Part shown: piece after piece, positions 46,856 through 56,989 of the stretch
How positions within the stretch are numbered: the first letter of the stretch is position 1
Layout of the letters: each line of letters starts with the position of its first letter
Program-made: the position numbers and the translations under genes
Assembly (NCBI GenBank): GCA_003426165.1
Contig: QUAH01000002.1
Location: 62,001-126,000 of the forward strand
Direction: 5' to 3'
Length of the DNA stretch: 64,000 nt
DNA from: Candidatus Saccharicenans subterraneus
Lineage (GTDB): Bacteria; Acidobacteriota; Aminicenantia; Aminicenantales; Saccharicenantaceae
Notes under the pieces: generated by a model
What the model was told of the DNA's origin: nothing
The model's database searches: none
What the model saw: the letters and a program-made list of their open reading frames with translations, nothing else

Positions 46856-47341
46856 ATGGAAATTCTTATGAAAATAAAGGGTCTGGTGGTGGACCCGATT
46901 TCCAAGATGCCAATCGTCGTCCTGGAAGACCCGCTGTCTGACCGGATCCTGCCCATCTGGATCGGTGTCTTCGAAGCCAACGCCATCGCCCTCAGCCTGG
47001 AAGGGGTGCCCACCCCGCGGCCGATGACCCATGACCTGATGAAGAATTTCCTGGACCAGCTTCAGATTTCGGTTGACCGCATCGTGGTGAACGATGTCCG
47101 GGACAATACTTTCTACGCCATCATCCACTGCCGCCACAACGACGTTCCCTACCTTATAGATTCCAGACCTTCCGATGCCATTGCCCTGGCCCTCCGGCTG
47201 AATGCCCCGATATACGTGGACGAAGAAGTCATCAAGAAAGCCCACAGCCTGAAAAACGAGGAAAACCTGGAAAATTCCGAAAAACTCAGGCAGTGGCTGG
47301 AGAGTCTGAAACCGGAAGACCTGGGCAAGTACAAGATGTAA
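46856..47341 (+). CDS. Bifunctional nuclease family protein (DUF151)
   Basis: MKIKGLVVDPISKMPIVVLEDPLSDRILPIWIGVFEANAIALSLEGVPTPRPMTHDL...DSRPSDAIALALRLNAPIYV. Confidence 0.95.
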   Translation: MEILMKIKGLVVDPISKMPIVVLEDPLSDRILPIWIGVFEANAIALSLEGVPTPRPMTHDLMKNFLDQLQISVDRIVVNDVRDNTFYAIIHCRHNDVPYLIDSRPSDAIALALRLNAPIYVDEEVIKKAHSLKNEENLENSEKLRQWLESLKPEDLGKYKM

Positions 47342-47352
47342 TCCTTCCGCTC

Positions 47353-49650
47353 TCAGGTCCTGACCCTAAGCAGAAGATAAGTTCCCAGCAGCAGAAAGAC
47401 TACTGGTGCGCTCCAGGCGGCCACGAAATTTCCCAGGAGCCCGGCCAGGCCCAGGCTGCGGAAGATGGCCAGTCCCTGCCAGTAAACGAATGTGGCCACC
47501 AGGCTGGCAGCCAGCGGCCAGAGAAATCCCCTGGGAGCCAGGAGCCCGGCCGAGGCGCAGGCGAGTAGGACCAGCACCAGCCCGGAAAGGGAGAAAGCCA
47601 GGCGAAACCAGGCTTCCAGGCGAAAACGGTTTCCCGGCAGGCCCGTGTCTTCCAGTTCCTGGGCGTAATTTTTAAGCTCTGAGAATTTCATGGTAGCCGG
47701 CTCTTTCCATTCCTTGAAAAAATATTCTTCCGCCCCATTCAATTCCAGCGTTGTCAGGCTGAACCTTTTAAGCTCGGATTCCTGACCTGAAAAGGATCGC
47801 TCCCAGCCCTCTTTCAGGATAAGACGGTCACCCTGAACCTGGGCCTCGCCGGCATAAACCATCTTCCTGAAGCCCGGCTCTTCAACTGCTTCTTCCAGAA
47901 TCAACAGGCGAGAAAGGGAACGCCGCTCAGGCCTCAGCAGCTCGTAATGGTAGAAACGACCATCGGTTCGGGACCGGAGCCAGTAGCGGTTGAGGTAACT
48001 GAAAGTCCGAACCGGCCGGTCAGAGAGCCGGGCCCAGAGTTCCTCGGCCCGGAAATTACTCCGGCTCAGGACCCGGTCCTGCCAGACGAATATCAGCGGC
48101 GCCAGCAACAGCCCAAAAATTAGCAGGGACCGAACCACCCGCCAGTAGCTCAGGCCTGCAGAAATTAAGGCCAGCATTTCTTTCCGACGGTGCAGAAGCC
48201 CCAGGCACAGGGCGGCCGCGGCCGGGATGGCCAGCAGAAGGCTGAACAGGACAAATTCCGGAGTTTTGAACCAGATAAAGGCCAGCAGGTCCTTCATGGT
48301 CTTATCGCTGCCCCTGATTAACTCCAGCCTGAGAAGAAAAGCTACTGTGGCCATGACCAGCAGCAGGGCCAGAAATAATTGAACTAACAGTCGGAAGAAC
48401 CTGGAAAATATATAGCCATCGACCAGGGAGGGAAAAACACCGCGGCCCGCAGCCGTGGTTACAGTCCTTGTTCTGAACAAACCCCTTTTCTCGCTTAACC
48501 GGGATATGGCCTTCTTGATTTGAGCCAGACTTAAGCTTTTCCCGGGCCGATCCTTTCTCAGAACCCGAACAAAAAAATACAGGCCGACCGCCAGGATGAT
48601 GAGGTTGGGCAGCCACATGGCCAGCCAGGGGGCCAGGCTACCCTGCAGGGCTTTCTGTTCGCCGGCCACCAGGAGAAAATAGTAAGCCAGGATTACGAGC
48701 AGGCTCAGGCCAAAACCACCCAGTTTCCCCCCGGGCCACCGCCTCCAGCCCAGCCCCACTCCCAGGAAGACAAACAGAAGGCAGGTGGCCGGCAGGCTCA
48801 GCCTCTTGTGAAGCTCAAGGACCACAAGGCGGCTTTCCGGGTTGTTCTTACCCGCCAGGCGCTCCCGGTCGAGCCAGAGCTCTTTGATATTTTTCTCGCG
48901 GCTCTTTTTTTCCAGCGAAAAGCTCGGCCTGAGTCCCTTTAGCTCCAGCGCCTGCTGGCTTCTTTCAAACTCAACCAGGTCCAGGCTGTCCGGGTCTTCA
49001 GGGAGCAACCGGTAAACCCGACCCTTCTCCAAAAGAATCCAGGCTTCCTGTAGCTCCGGTTGGAGCACCAGCCTGCCCTCCCGGGCCGAGACGATTTCCA
49101 CCCTGCCGGTTTCATCTTTCTGATATATCAAGATATCCCGCCAATCCCGGTCCGTTCCCGGGCTTTCCATGTAAAGAACCTTACCCGGCAACGATTCCAC
49201 AAATCGGCCCGGCTCCAGCTCCAGCCTGACCTCGCTCAGGACCGAATTGACCATGGTCTGCAGCCAGCGGTAATTGGCGGCCGGGGTAAGCCAGAAGGTA
49301 AAACTCAGGCTGACCAGGAAAAGAACGGTACCCAGCAGCCAGACCGGCTTCAGCACCCGGCCCGGACTTATGCCCAGCAACCTCAGGGCCTCGGTCTCGC
49401 GGTCTCCGGCCAGGCGCCCCAGCCCGCCCAGGACCCCGGCCATGAAGGCCAGGGGCAGAGCCAGGGCCAGGATGGAAGGCAGCAGGAAGAACAGGACCCT
49501 GAGAATAATCTTTAACGGTACCTGCCTGGTCAGGAAAATCTCGGCCAGGTAGAACAGTTCGTTCATCAGCATGACCAGGATGATAAAACCCAGCGAAATC
49601 AGGAAGGCCGGCACAATTTCCCGGAGGAGATAACGGTCGAGAATTTTCAT
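47353..49650 (-). CDS. Fused LptF-LptG (YjgP/YjgQ) lipopolysaccharide export permease
   Basis: 765 aa: N-half MKILDRYLLREIVPAFLISLGFIILVMLMNELF...RLLGISPGRVLKPV; second half restarts with VDGYIFSRFFRLLVQLFLALLLVMATVAFLL...RRKEMLALISAGLSYWRVVRSLL. Confidence 0.85.
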   Translation of the reverse strand: MKILDRYLLREIVPAFLISLGFIILVMLMNELFYLAEIFLTRQVPLKIILRVLFFLLPSILALALPLAFMAGVLGGLGRLAGDRETEALRLLGISPGRVLKPVWLLGTVLFLVSLSFTFWLTPAANYRWLQTMVNSVLSEVRLELEPGRFVESLPGKVLYMESPGTDRDWRDILIYQKDETGRVEIVSAREGRLVLQPELQEAWILLEKGRVYRLLPEDPDSLDLVEFERSQQALELKGLRPSFSLEKKSREKNIKELWLDRERLAGKNNPESRLVVLELHKRLSLPATCLLFVFLGVGLGWRRWPGGKLGGFGLSLLVILAYYFLLVAGEQKALQGSLAPWLAMWLPNLIILAVGLYFFVRVLRKDRPGKSLSLAQIKKAISRLSEKRGLFRTRTVTTAAGRGVFPSLVDGYIFSRFFRLLVQLFLALLLVMATVAFLLRLELIRGSDKTMKDLLAFIWFKTPEFVLFSLLLAIPAAAALCLGLLHRRKEMLALISAGLSYWRVVRSLLIFGLLLAPLIFVWQDRVLSRSNFRAEELWARLSDRPVRTFSYLNRYWLRSRTDGRFYHYELLRPERRSLSRLLILEEAVEEPGFRKMVYAGEAQVQGDRLILKEGWERSFSGQESELKRFSLTTLELNGAEEYFFKEWKEPATMKFSELKNYAQELEDTGLPGNRFRLEAWFRLAFSLSGLVLVLLACASAGLLAPRGFLWPLAASLVATFVYWQGLAIFRSLGLAGLLGNFVAAWSAPVVFLLLGTYLLLRVRT

Positions 49651-49714
49651 CTGAATGTTCTATGACCGGATGTCGTCAACGGGCCTAATATACCACAAGC
49701 CAGCTGGCGGGCTC

Positions 49715-49755
49715 AAAAAAGAAAGGCCGCTTCCGGTCAACCCGGAAGCGGCCTT
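49715..49755 (-). terminator. Rho-independent terminator after groEL
   Basis: Minus strand AAGGCCGCTTCCGG-GTTGA-CCGGAAGCGGCCTT then TCTTTTTT. Confidence 0.88.
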
Positions 49756-49782
49756 ATCACTAACTGCCGAGGTTATCAGCTA

Positions 49783-51399
49783 TCAATACATGTCGCTGGG
49801 CGGGGTGGGATAAGACGGTTTCTTCTCTTCCTCGGGAATTTCGGTAACGCAACCTTCGGTGGTCAGCAGCAGGCCGGCAATACTGGAGGCATTCTGCAGG
49901 GCGGTGCGGACGACCTTGGTCGGGTCGACGATTCCAGCCTTGATCATGTCTTCGTACTTTTCGGTCAGGGCGTTGAACCCGAAATCCTGCTTCATTTCCC
50001 GGACCTTCTCCACCACGATGGAGCCCTCGTGCCCGGCGTTCTCGGCAATCTGGCGCAGCGGCTCTTCAATGGCCCGGCGGATAATCTGGACACCGATCTG
50101 CATGTCACCGTCCAGGTTCAGCTTTTCCAGGGCCTTCTGGCAGCGCAGCAGGGCCACTCCGCCACCGGGGACGATACCCTCTTCCACGGCCGCCTTGGTG
50201 GCATGCATGGCGTCTTCGACCCGGGCTTTCTTCTCCTTGAGCTCGGTCTCGGTGGCCGCGCCGACCTTGATCAGGGCCACGCCGCCGACCATCTTGGCCA
50301 GTCTTTCCTGCAGCTTTTCGCGGTCGTAATCGGAAGTGGTCTCTTCGATCTGGGTCCGGATCTGCTTGATCCTGGCCTGGATCTCGCTGTGCTTGCCTTT
50401 ACCCTCGACGATGGTGGTGTTATCCTTGTCCACCACGACCTTGGCCGCTTCACCCAGCCAGTCCAGGGTAACATTTTCCAGCTTGACGCCGATGTCTTCG
50501 GTGATGACCTTGCCGCCGGTCAGGATGGCGATGTCTTCCAGCATGGCCTTCCGTCTGTCGCCGAAACCGGGGGCCTTGACCGCGCAGCACATCAGGGTGC
50601 CTTTCAGTTTATTAACAACCAGGGTGGCCAGGGCTTCGCCCTCGACTTCCTCGGCCACGACCAGCAGGGCCCGGCCCATCTTGGCCACGCTTTCCAGCAG
50701 GGGCAGGAACTCTCTCAGGTTGGAGATCTTCTTCTCATGGAGCAGGATCAGCGGGTTCTCCAGGACGCACTCCATTCTCTCCGGGTCGGTGATGAAATAG
50801 GGGGAGAGGTAGCCGCGGTCAAACTGCATGCCCTCGACAAATTCCAGGGTGGTCTCCAGGCCCTTGGCCTCTTCCACGGTGATAACACCGTCCTTGCCAA
50901 CTTTCTCCATGGCCTCGGCGATGATCTTGCCGATGGACTCGTCGTTGTTGGCGGAGATGGCGCCAACCTGGGCAATCATCTCGCCGGTCACTTCCCGGCT
51001 CATGCCCTTGAGCTCTTTAACCACTTCTTCCACCGCCCGGTCGATTCCCTTCTTGATCAGGTTGGGGTTCCGGCCGGCGGTTACGTGCTTGATGCCCTCG
51101 GCATAGATGATCTGGGCCAGGACGGTGGCGGTGGTGGTGCCGTCGCCGGCCACGTCGGAAGTCTTGGAAGCCACTTCCTTGACCAGCTGGGCGCCCATAT
51201 TCTCCCAGGGGTCTTTCAGTTCGATTTCCTTGGCCACGGTCACACCATCCTTGGTGCTGGTGGGGGAACCGAATTTCTTGTCCAGGATGATGTTCTTGCC
51301 TCGCGGTCCCAGGGTGGCCTTGACCACGTTGCTCAGGATGTTAACGCCTCTGAGTAAAGCCTGTCTGGCTTCGTCTCCAACGATAATTTGTTTAGCCAT
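49783..51399 (-). CDS. groEL: Chaperonin GroEL
   Basis: [56 protein letters not shown]. Confidence 0.98.
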   Translation of the reverse strand: MAKQIIVGDEARQALLRGVNILSNVVKATLGPRGKNIILDKKFGSPTSTKDGVTVAKEIELKDPWENMGAQLVKEVASKTSDVAGDGTTTATVLAQIIYAEGIKHVTAGRNPNLIKKGIDRAVEEVVKELKGMSREVTGEMIAQVGAISANNDESIGKIIAEAMEKVGKDGVITVEEAKGLETTLEFVEGMQFDRGYLSPYFITDPERMECVLENPLILLHEKKISNLREFLPLLESVAKMGRALLVVAEEVEGEALATLVVNKLKGTLMCCAVKAPGFGDRRKAMLEDIAILTGGKVITEDIGVKLENVTLDWLGEAAKVVVDKDNTTIVEGKGKHSEIQARIKQIRTQIEETTSDYDREKLQERLAKMVGGVALIKVGAATETELKEKKARVEDAMHATKAAVEEGIVPGGGVALLRCQKALEKLNLDGDMQIGVQIIRRAIEEPLRQIAENAGHEGSIVVEKVREMKQDFGFNALTEKYEDMIKAGIVDPTKVVRTALQNASSIAGLLLTTEGCVTEIPEEEKKPSYPTPPSDMY

Positions 51400-51417
51400 T
51401 GTCTACCTCCTTTCCCT

Positions 51418-51708
51418 TTACTTGGTTATGACTGCCAGGATCTCTTCTTCGCGGACGATGACGTGCTCCACGCCGTCAATGGTCACCTCGGTGCCACTGT
51501 ACTTGCCGATGAGCACGCGATCGCCCTTCTTAACGGTCAGGGGAACGACCTTTCCGTCCTCGGTCACCCTCCCCTTACCGACCTCGATAACCTCAGCTTC
51601 CTGGGGTTTTTCCTTGGCGGTGTCGGGGATGATGATGTTTCCCCTCTTCACTTCCTGTTCTTCAATCCTTTTTAAGAGAACACGGTCATAAAGGGGTTGA
51701 ATCTTCAT
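51418..51708 (-). CDS. groES: Co-chaperonin GroES
   Basis: [46 protein letters not shown]. Confidence 0.98.
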   Translation of the reverse strand: MKIQPLYDRVLLKRIEEQEVKRGNIIIPDTAKEKPQEAEVIEVGKGRVTEDGKVVPLTVKKGDRVLIGKYSGTEVTIDGVEHVIVREEEILAVITK

Positions 51709-51733
51709 GAAAGACCTCCTTACTTAGATTAAT

Positions 51734-51760
51734 TTAGCAGTCTGATTTTTAGAGTGCTAA
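51734..51760 (-). promoter_or_regulatory. CIRCE element (HrcA operator)
   Basis: TTAGCAGTC-N9-GAGTGCTAA, one mismatch from TTAGCACTC-N9-GAGTGCTAA, upstream of groES. Confidence 0.93.
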
Positions 51761-51788
51761 TTATAAAATATGACAGGAAAATTGTCAA
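51760..51788 (-). promoter_or_regulatory. sigma70-type promoter of groESL (TTGACA-N17-TATAAT)
   Basis: Reverse complement ttgaca-attttcctgtcatattt-tataat directly abutting CIRCE. Confidence 0.88.
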
Positions 51789-51829
51789 GATTTTCTGATT
51801 AAAATTTTAGCAGACTGGACCCGGGACTG

Positions 51830-52066
51830 CTATTTTTTCTTCTTTATTTTCAGGACTTTGAAGCGGTTATGGAGGGTATTGCGATGAATGCCGAGGGCCT
51901 GGGCCATCTTTGACTTGTTGGCCCGGTACTTGGAGGCGGCTGTTTCCAGGTAAATCTTCTCAAATTCGGCCAGGGCTTCCTTGAGGTGGATTTCTTTCTC
52001 GACCATGTCGTGAATCAGCGATTCCAGCTTCTGGTGGATGGTCAATTCTTCATATTTTTTGCTCAT
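51830..52066 (-). CDS. Small stand-alone Fis-type (HTH_8) DNA-binding protein
   Basis: LAEFEKIYLETAASKYRANKSKMAQALGIHRNTLHNRFKVLKIKKKK, the C-terminal HTH of Fis/NtrC-type proteins. Confidence 0.82.
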   Translation of the reverse strand: MSKKYEELTIHQKLESLIHDMVEKEIHLKEALAEFEKIYLETAASKYRANKSKMAQALGIHRNTLHNRFKVLKIKKKK

Positions 52067-52592
52067 GCCGTCCTCCTTTACCCTCGTACCTTTTCACCGT
52101 ATCGCTAAAACGGTCCCTGAGATTCTGGGGAATCAGCAAAACGATGGCCCGGGATATTTTGACCATGGCCGGAGCCAGGCGGGAGCCGATTATGGCCTGG
52201 CGTTGAAAGTCGAAGCTGAGCATGGCAAAAATTATGACCGCCCCGATCAGGACTCCCTTCAACAGTCCCAGGGCGCCACCCAGGAGGTGGTTGGCCAGGC
52301 TGAGCGTTCCCTTCATCAGCTTGCTCAACAGAAAGCCTATCAACCAGCCAACCAAGACCACCCCGAAGAAGATTACCAGGAAGCTCAGCCCGTTTCTCCA
52401 GAAGTCCGATTCAATCCGGCTGAACAACTGCCAGGAAAGCCAGCCGTAATACCGGGAGGCCAGGATAATACCGGCCACCACGGCCAGGATCCCGATGATC
52501 TGCCTGATGAAACCCTTGACCAGCCCGATAATAAAAGTAATAAGAAGAATGACCAGCAGCAGGGTATCCAGCCAGTTCAGATGAAAGGACAT
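52050..52592 (-). CDS. CvpA-family membrane protein
   Basis: LNWLDTLLLVILLITFIIGLVKGFIRQIIGILAVVAGIILASRYYG. Confidence 0.88.
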   Translation of the reverse strand: MSFHLNWLDTLLLVILLITFIIGLVKGFIRQIIGILAVVAGIILASRYYGWLSWQLFSRIESDFWRNGLSFLVIFFGVVLVGWLIGFLLSKLMKGTLSLANHLLGGALGLLKGVLIGAVIIFAMLSFDFQRQAIIGSRLAPAMVKISRAIVLLIPQNLRDRFSDTVKRYEGKGGRHEQKI

Positions 52593-53476
52593 CAGGCCCT
52601 TCTCTCCCTTAACTTTTCCACCATAGAATAATCGCCGTTTTTTATCAAGCCAAATTTTACCCCGGGCTTGATCTTCCCGTGAAAATCAGAACCGGCGGTG
52701 GCCACCAGGTCCAGCTCCCGGGCCAGTGCCAGGTAATATTCAGTTTCATTCGGATCATGGTAGGAAGTATAGACCTCCAGGCCCTTGAGCCCGAGCTCCT
52801 TAAGGAACACCAAATCTTCCCTGGTTGTCCTCTGAAAATAGGCGCCGGGGTGGGACAGGACCGGCACTCCGCCGGTGAGCGGCGCCAGGTGGAGGACTTC
52901 CTCAAGCAAGATGTGCTGTTTGGGGACGTAAGCCGGAGCCCCTTCGGTGAAGAAATCCTGGTAGAAAACGTAGGGAGCCTTAGGCTGCTGGTTCTCGTCA
53001 TAATATTTCTGGAGGCCCGGGTTAAGCCGGCTTTCCGGTTTGTCCAGAAGAATCTGGGCGATCTTGACTCCAAGAGGCGGGGTCTGGCCCGATTTCTCCC
53101 AGACTTCCTCCCAGTCGATTTCCAGGCCATTCTCCCGGAGCCTGGCCACCCTGGTCCTGGCTTCTTCCACCCGGGAAATTTCCATCCTGGAAATTATGTA
53201 TTTTAAAGCTTCGCTTTCCCAGTCGACGAAGGGCAACATCAGGTGAAATTCGCGGCCATCAAAGACGGTTGTGACCTCGATGCTGGGGATTACCTCGATG
53301 CCACCCCGCTGGCCGGCCTCGATGGCTTCTGGATAAGCCCCAACCGTATCATGGTCGGCTATGGCTATGGCCCGGAATCCTTCCTCCCCGGCCATTCTGA
53401 CCAGCTCCTCGGGCGAATAGTCACCGTCGCAGCTGAAGGAAGAATGGATATGAAGGTCGACAGCTCCGTCTATCAT
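52592..53476 (-). CDS. PHP-domain phosphoesterase
   Basis: VDLHIHSSFSCDGDYSPEELVRMAGEEGFRAIAIADHDTV...GSDFHGKIKPGV. Confidence 0.93.
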   Translation of the reverse strand: MIDGAVDLHIHSSFSCDGDYSPEELVRMAGEEGFRAIAIADHDTVGAYPEAIEAGQRGGIEVIPSIEVTTVFDGREFHLMLPFVDWESEALKYIISRMEISRVEEARTRVARLRENGLEIDWEEVWEKSGQTPPLGVKIAQILLDKPESRLNPGLQKYYDENQQPKAPYVFYQDFFTEGAPAYVPKQHILLEEVLHLAPLTGGVPVLSHPGAYFQRTTREDLVFLKELGLKGLEVYTSYHDPNETEYYLALARELDLVATAGSDFHGKIKPGVKFGLIKNGDYSMVEKLRERRA

Positions 53477-53521
53477 GGTCCGATTGAAATTATCTTAATA
53501 ATTTATGTTTATCTCAAAAAT

Positions 53522-54430
53522 TTAAGGCAAGTCAGATTTCCCGGTCAGAAGCTGGTAAATCTCCAGGTACCTCTTAGAGGTCTGCTCGATGATGTCTTCC
53601 GGCAGGGGCGGAGGCGGCGGGGTCTTCCTGTCCCAGCCGGTACTGATCAGGTAGTCCCGGACAAACTGTTTATCAAGACTGGGCTGGGATTTTCCCGGAG
53701 CATATTCCGCCAGCGGCCAGAACCGGGAAGAATCGGGCGTGAACAACTCATCAACCAGAATCAGCTCGTTATTTTCGTCCAGGCCGAACTCGAACTTGGT
53801 ATCGGCCAGGATGATTCCCTTGGAAACGGCATACAGGCTGGCTTTCTGGTAGAGTTCCAGGCTGACCTTCCTGATCTTTTCGGCCAGTTCCTCTCCGGCG
53901 ATTTTCTCCATTTCCTTGAAGGTGATATTCTCGTCGTGACCGACCTCGGCCTTGGTCGAGGGCGTAAAAATCGGTTCTTCCAGGCGGGACGACTCCTGGA
54001 GCCCTTTCGGCAGCTTTATCCCGCAGACTTTACCCGTCTCCTGGTATTCCTTCCAGCCCGAGCCGGAAAGATAGCCCCGGACGACACATTCCACCGGAAT
54101 GACCCTGGCTTTTTTGACCAGCATCGACCGTTTTTCCAGGAGGTCAGCATAAGCCTGAAGTTCCTTCGGAAAATCGGCCAGCTCGGTGGAGAGCATATGG
54201 TTGGGGCAGACCAGGTAAGTATAGTCGAACCAGAACCTGGAGATCTGGGTCAGGACCTTTCCCTTGTGAGGAATCAGGGAAGGCAGGACAAAGTCAAAGG
54301 CCGAGATCCGGTCGGTGGCCACAATCAACAGCTTATCACCCAGGTCAAAAACATTTCTGACCTTGCCTTTCTTAAAAACCGGGATGCCGGGAATATCCAC
54401 TTCCCCCACGGGCTTGGTTTTCGGTTCCAT
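53522..54430 (-). CDS. purC: Phosphoribosylaminoimidazole-succinocarboxamide synthase
   Basis: KGKVRNVFDLGDKLLIVATDRISAFDFVLPSLIPHKGKVLTQIS, VVRGYLSGSGWKEYQ. Confidence 0.95.
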   Translation of the reverse strand: MEPKTKPVGEVDIPGIPVFKKGKVRNVFDLGDKLLIVATDRISAFDFVLPSLIPHKGKVLTQISRFWFDYTYLVCPNHMLSTELADFPKELQAYADLLEKRSMLVKKARVIPVECVVRGYLSGSGWKEYQETGKVCGIKLPKGLQESSRLEEPIFTPSTKAEVGHDENITFKEMEKIAGEELAEKIRKVSLELYQKASLYAVSKGIILADTKFEFGLDENNELILVDELFTPDSSRFWPLAEYAPGKSQPSLDKQFVRDYLISTGWDRKTPPPPPLPEDIIEQTSKRYLEIYQLLTGKSDLP

Positions 54431-54681
54431 TTAATTTCTCCTTGAAAACCTGCAACTCGGGTAAAAATCGATTCCTGATTATCTTAATTAAAAAAAAATT
54501 TTAAATCAATCAGGCTGAGATATTGCTTTCCTGCCTGGCTGCTCTGCCTCTAAATCCTGCCACCGTGAAGAAAAAGGGCTGACCCGTCCCCAGGTTGGGT
54601 AATCCAGAACATCGGATCTTGACTTTAACCGAGCTTTGTCTGTCAATAAAACCGGCTCCGGGCCGATCCGATGCCGACAAT

Positions 54682-55389
54682 TCAGTCGGTCTCTTTGATC
54701 CCTATAAAATTTATCAGGCGCTGCTCGGTCTGCCGGTCACGGCGGTAGGAATAGAGGTCTTTCGAACAGAAGGTGCAAGCTGATACCTGGTAGATATTTT
54801 CAGGTTTAAGCCCGACTTCATCTACCAGGAGCAGTCGGTTGGCCTCTCTCAGGTCAAGATAGAACTTATCCTTGTTTAAAGACGGAGCAAAAATTTTCCC
54901 GGTATCGAAACCTGAAGCCTTAAAACTTTCCAGGACCTCGGGGCCGACCTCGTAGCAGTTCCGCTCGATGCAGGGACCAAGTCCGGCCAGCAGTGTTTCC
55001 GGCCGGCTGCCGAATTTTTCTTTCATCAGGCCGCAGGCTGATACAAGTATTTTCTGCCAGGTGCTGCGCCAGCCGCAGTGAACCGCCGCCACCGCCCGGT
55101 TTTCCGGGTCAACCAGGAAAACGGGCAGGCAGTCGGCTGTTTTTATTATGAGCAACAACCCGGGCGAGGCCGTGACCAGGCCGTCCCCGTCCAGCCTGGT
55201 TTCAGGGAACCTGTCCAGCCAGAAAACCCGGGCCGAATGGAGCTGCTTCATGACCACGGACTGAAATGAGTTCAGGCCGGGTTCCTTATGTATATCTTCC
55301 AGGTTAAACCCGGCCAGCCCGAACCCGTGCACCAGCCAGGGGAAGATATCCAGCTCGGGGATTGATAGATACTGTTTTGGCACGCTCAT
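54682..55389 (-). CDS. Laccase-domain / purine nucleoside phosphorylase YfiH family
   Basis: KQLHSARVFWLD, DGLVTASPGLLLIIKTADCLPVFLVDPENRAVAAVHCGWRS, GLGPCIERNCYEVG. Confidence 0.92.
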   Translation of the reverse strand: MSVPKQYLSIPELDIFPWLVHGFGLAGFNLEDIHKEPGLNSFQSVVMKQLHSARVFWLDRFPETRLDGDGLVTASPGLLLIIKTADCLPVFLVDPENRAVAAVHCGWRSTWQKILVSACGLMKEKFGSRPETLLAGLGPCIERNCYEVGPEVLESFKASGFDTGKIFAPSLNKDKFYLDLREANRLLLVDEVGLKPENIYQVSACTFCSKDLYSYRRDRQTEQRLINFIGIKETD

Positions 55390-55843
55390 TTCCCATCTTT
55401 ATAATCAACTCGACCGGATTAATCAAGCCTATAAGCTGCCCAAAATCCCTTTGAATATGATTCGTTGTCTCACGAGGAGAACAGATTTATAACCGGGGAT
55501 GGCCATATTCAGCGGGTGGGAGTCCGAGCTGGTTACGATATTCACATTTATAAAGCTCATAAATCTTTTTTAATCAGCAACTTCAAATGAAGATCCGAGA
55601 AAGCAGGTTATCTGGTTATACAGAATGGTCCCAGAATTAGAGGAAATCTCTCTGCCTGGCTCACAATCACCTTGAATTTCTTGATGGAAGCCGCAGATTA
55701 ATAACCTGAAATCAATTTATCCTTCCAGCCCGGAGAATCAGATCCCGAATACCGCCGGATAGTCCGGGTGCACAAAATTGCTTAAACTCTGTTCCGAATA
55801 TCTATAAAATAAAAAGGTAAATGATTGAAACCAGGAGCCGGAC

Positions 55844-56989
55844 ATGAAACTGCTCGCCCTTTCTTTCTTAATATCCCTCGTGCTCCTCTTTTCCGGCCTG
55901 TACCCGGAGGAAGCACGTCCCCGCGTCCGGGAATTCGGGCTTAAAATCGGGGTGCTGGAACCCGGCCCGCTGAATGCCATAACTGATGTTCCCGGGGTCC
56001 GGGTTGGTCATAGGACCATTATCCAGGGAGACAGTATCCGCACCGGGGTTACAGCCATAATGCCCCACCCGGGCAACGTATTCCAGGAAAAGGTTCCGGC
56101 CGCAATTTACGTGGCCAACGGCTACGGGAAGCTCACCGGTTACACCCAGGTGGAAGAGTTGGGCTACCTGGAAACGCCGATAATCCTGACCAATACCCTG
56201 AGCGTACCCGAAGCCGCTTCAGCCCTTATCGATTACATTCTATCTCTTCCCGGAAACGAGCGGGTGGAATCGGTCAACCCGGTGGTGGGGGAAACCAACG
56301 ACGGCTGGCTCAACGACATCCGGGCCCGGGCGGTAAAAAAAGAACATGTCATGGAAGCCATCAGGGCTGTGGCCGAAGGCCCGGTGGAAGAAGGAGCAGT
56401 CGGGGCCGGCACCGGGACCACCTGTTTCAGTTTTAAGGGCGGCATCGGCACCGCCTCCAGGAAACTGCCGGCCAGCCGCGGCGGCTGGACCGTCGGCCTC
56501 CTGGTCCAGACCAATTTTGGCGGAGTGCTGCAGATTAAGGGACTCCAGGTTGAAGAATTGCTGAAAAAAGAGGCCGGAACCCCGGCCGGGCCATCTGCTT
56601 CGGCTGGCGACGGCTCTTGCCTGATAGTGGTGGCCACTGATGCCCCACTCGATAGCCGGAACCTTAAAAGGCTGGCCAAAAGAGCTCTCCTGGGTATCCC
56701 CAGGACCGGCGGCTATTATTCCAACGGCAGTGGCGATTATGCCATCGCCTTTTCTACCGCACCGCAGGTCCGCCTGGCCCACGGCGACCGAAGCCTCACC
56801 CAGAAGGTCGAACTGGTCAGAAACGAGGCCATGTCGGCCCTGTTCCAGGCGGCAGCCGAAGCTTCAGAAGAAGCCATCCTGAATTCTCTCTTTAAGGCCC
56901 GGACCATGACCGGAAAAGATGGACGCCGGGCGGAGGCCCTGCCGCTGGAGAAACTGAAATCCTGGCTGGAGAAATCAGGGCATGAGTAA
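55844..56989 (+). CDS. P1-family (DmpA/S58) peptidase
   Basis: NAITDVPGVRVGHRTI, VGETNDGWLNDIRARAV, GAVGAGTGTTCFSFKGGIGTASR. Confidence 0.93.
   Translation: MKLLALSFLISLVLLFSGLYPEEARPRVREFGLKIGVLEPGPLNAITDVPGVRVGHRTIIQGDSIRTGVTAIMPHPGNVFQEKVPAAIYVANGYGKLTGYTQVEELGYLETPIILTNTLSVPEAASALIDYILSLPGNERVESVNPVVGETNDGWLNDIRARAVKKEHVMEAIRAVAEGPVEEGAVGAGTGTTCFSFKGGIGTASRKLPASRGGWTVGLLVQTNFGGVLQIKGLQVEELLKKEAGTPAGPSASAGDGSCLIVVATDAPLDSRNLKRLAKRALLGIPRTGGYYSNGSGDYAIAFSTAPQVRLAHGDRSLTQKVELVRNEAMSALFQAAAEASEEAILNSLFKARTMTGKDGRRAEALPLEKLKSWLEKSGHE

Noticed and set aside
50029-51357. 442-aa plus-strand ORF antisense to groEL (plus 50336-50800, 49859-50329)
   Set aside because: Shadow ORFs created by the codon bias of GC-rich groEL; composition is low-complexity and unlike a protein family
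53243-54445. 400-aa plus-strand ORF antisense to purC/PHP gene
   Set aside because: Sense strand encodes clear PurC and PHP motifs; antisense frame is a composition artefact
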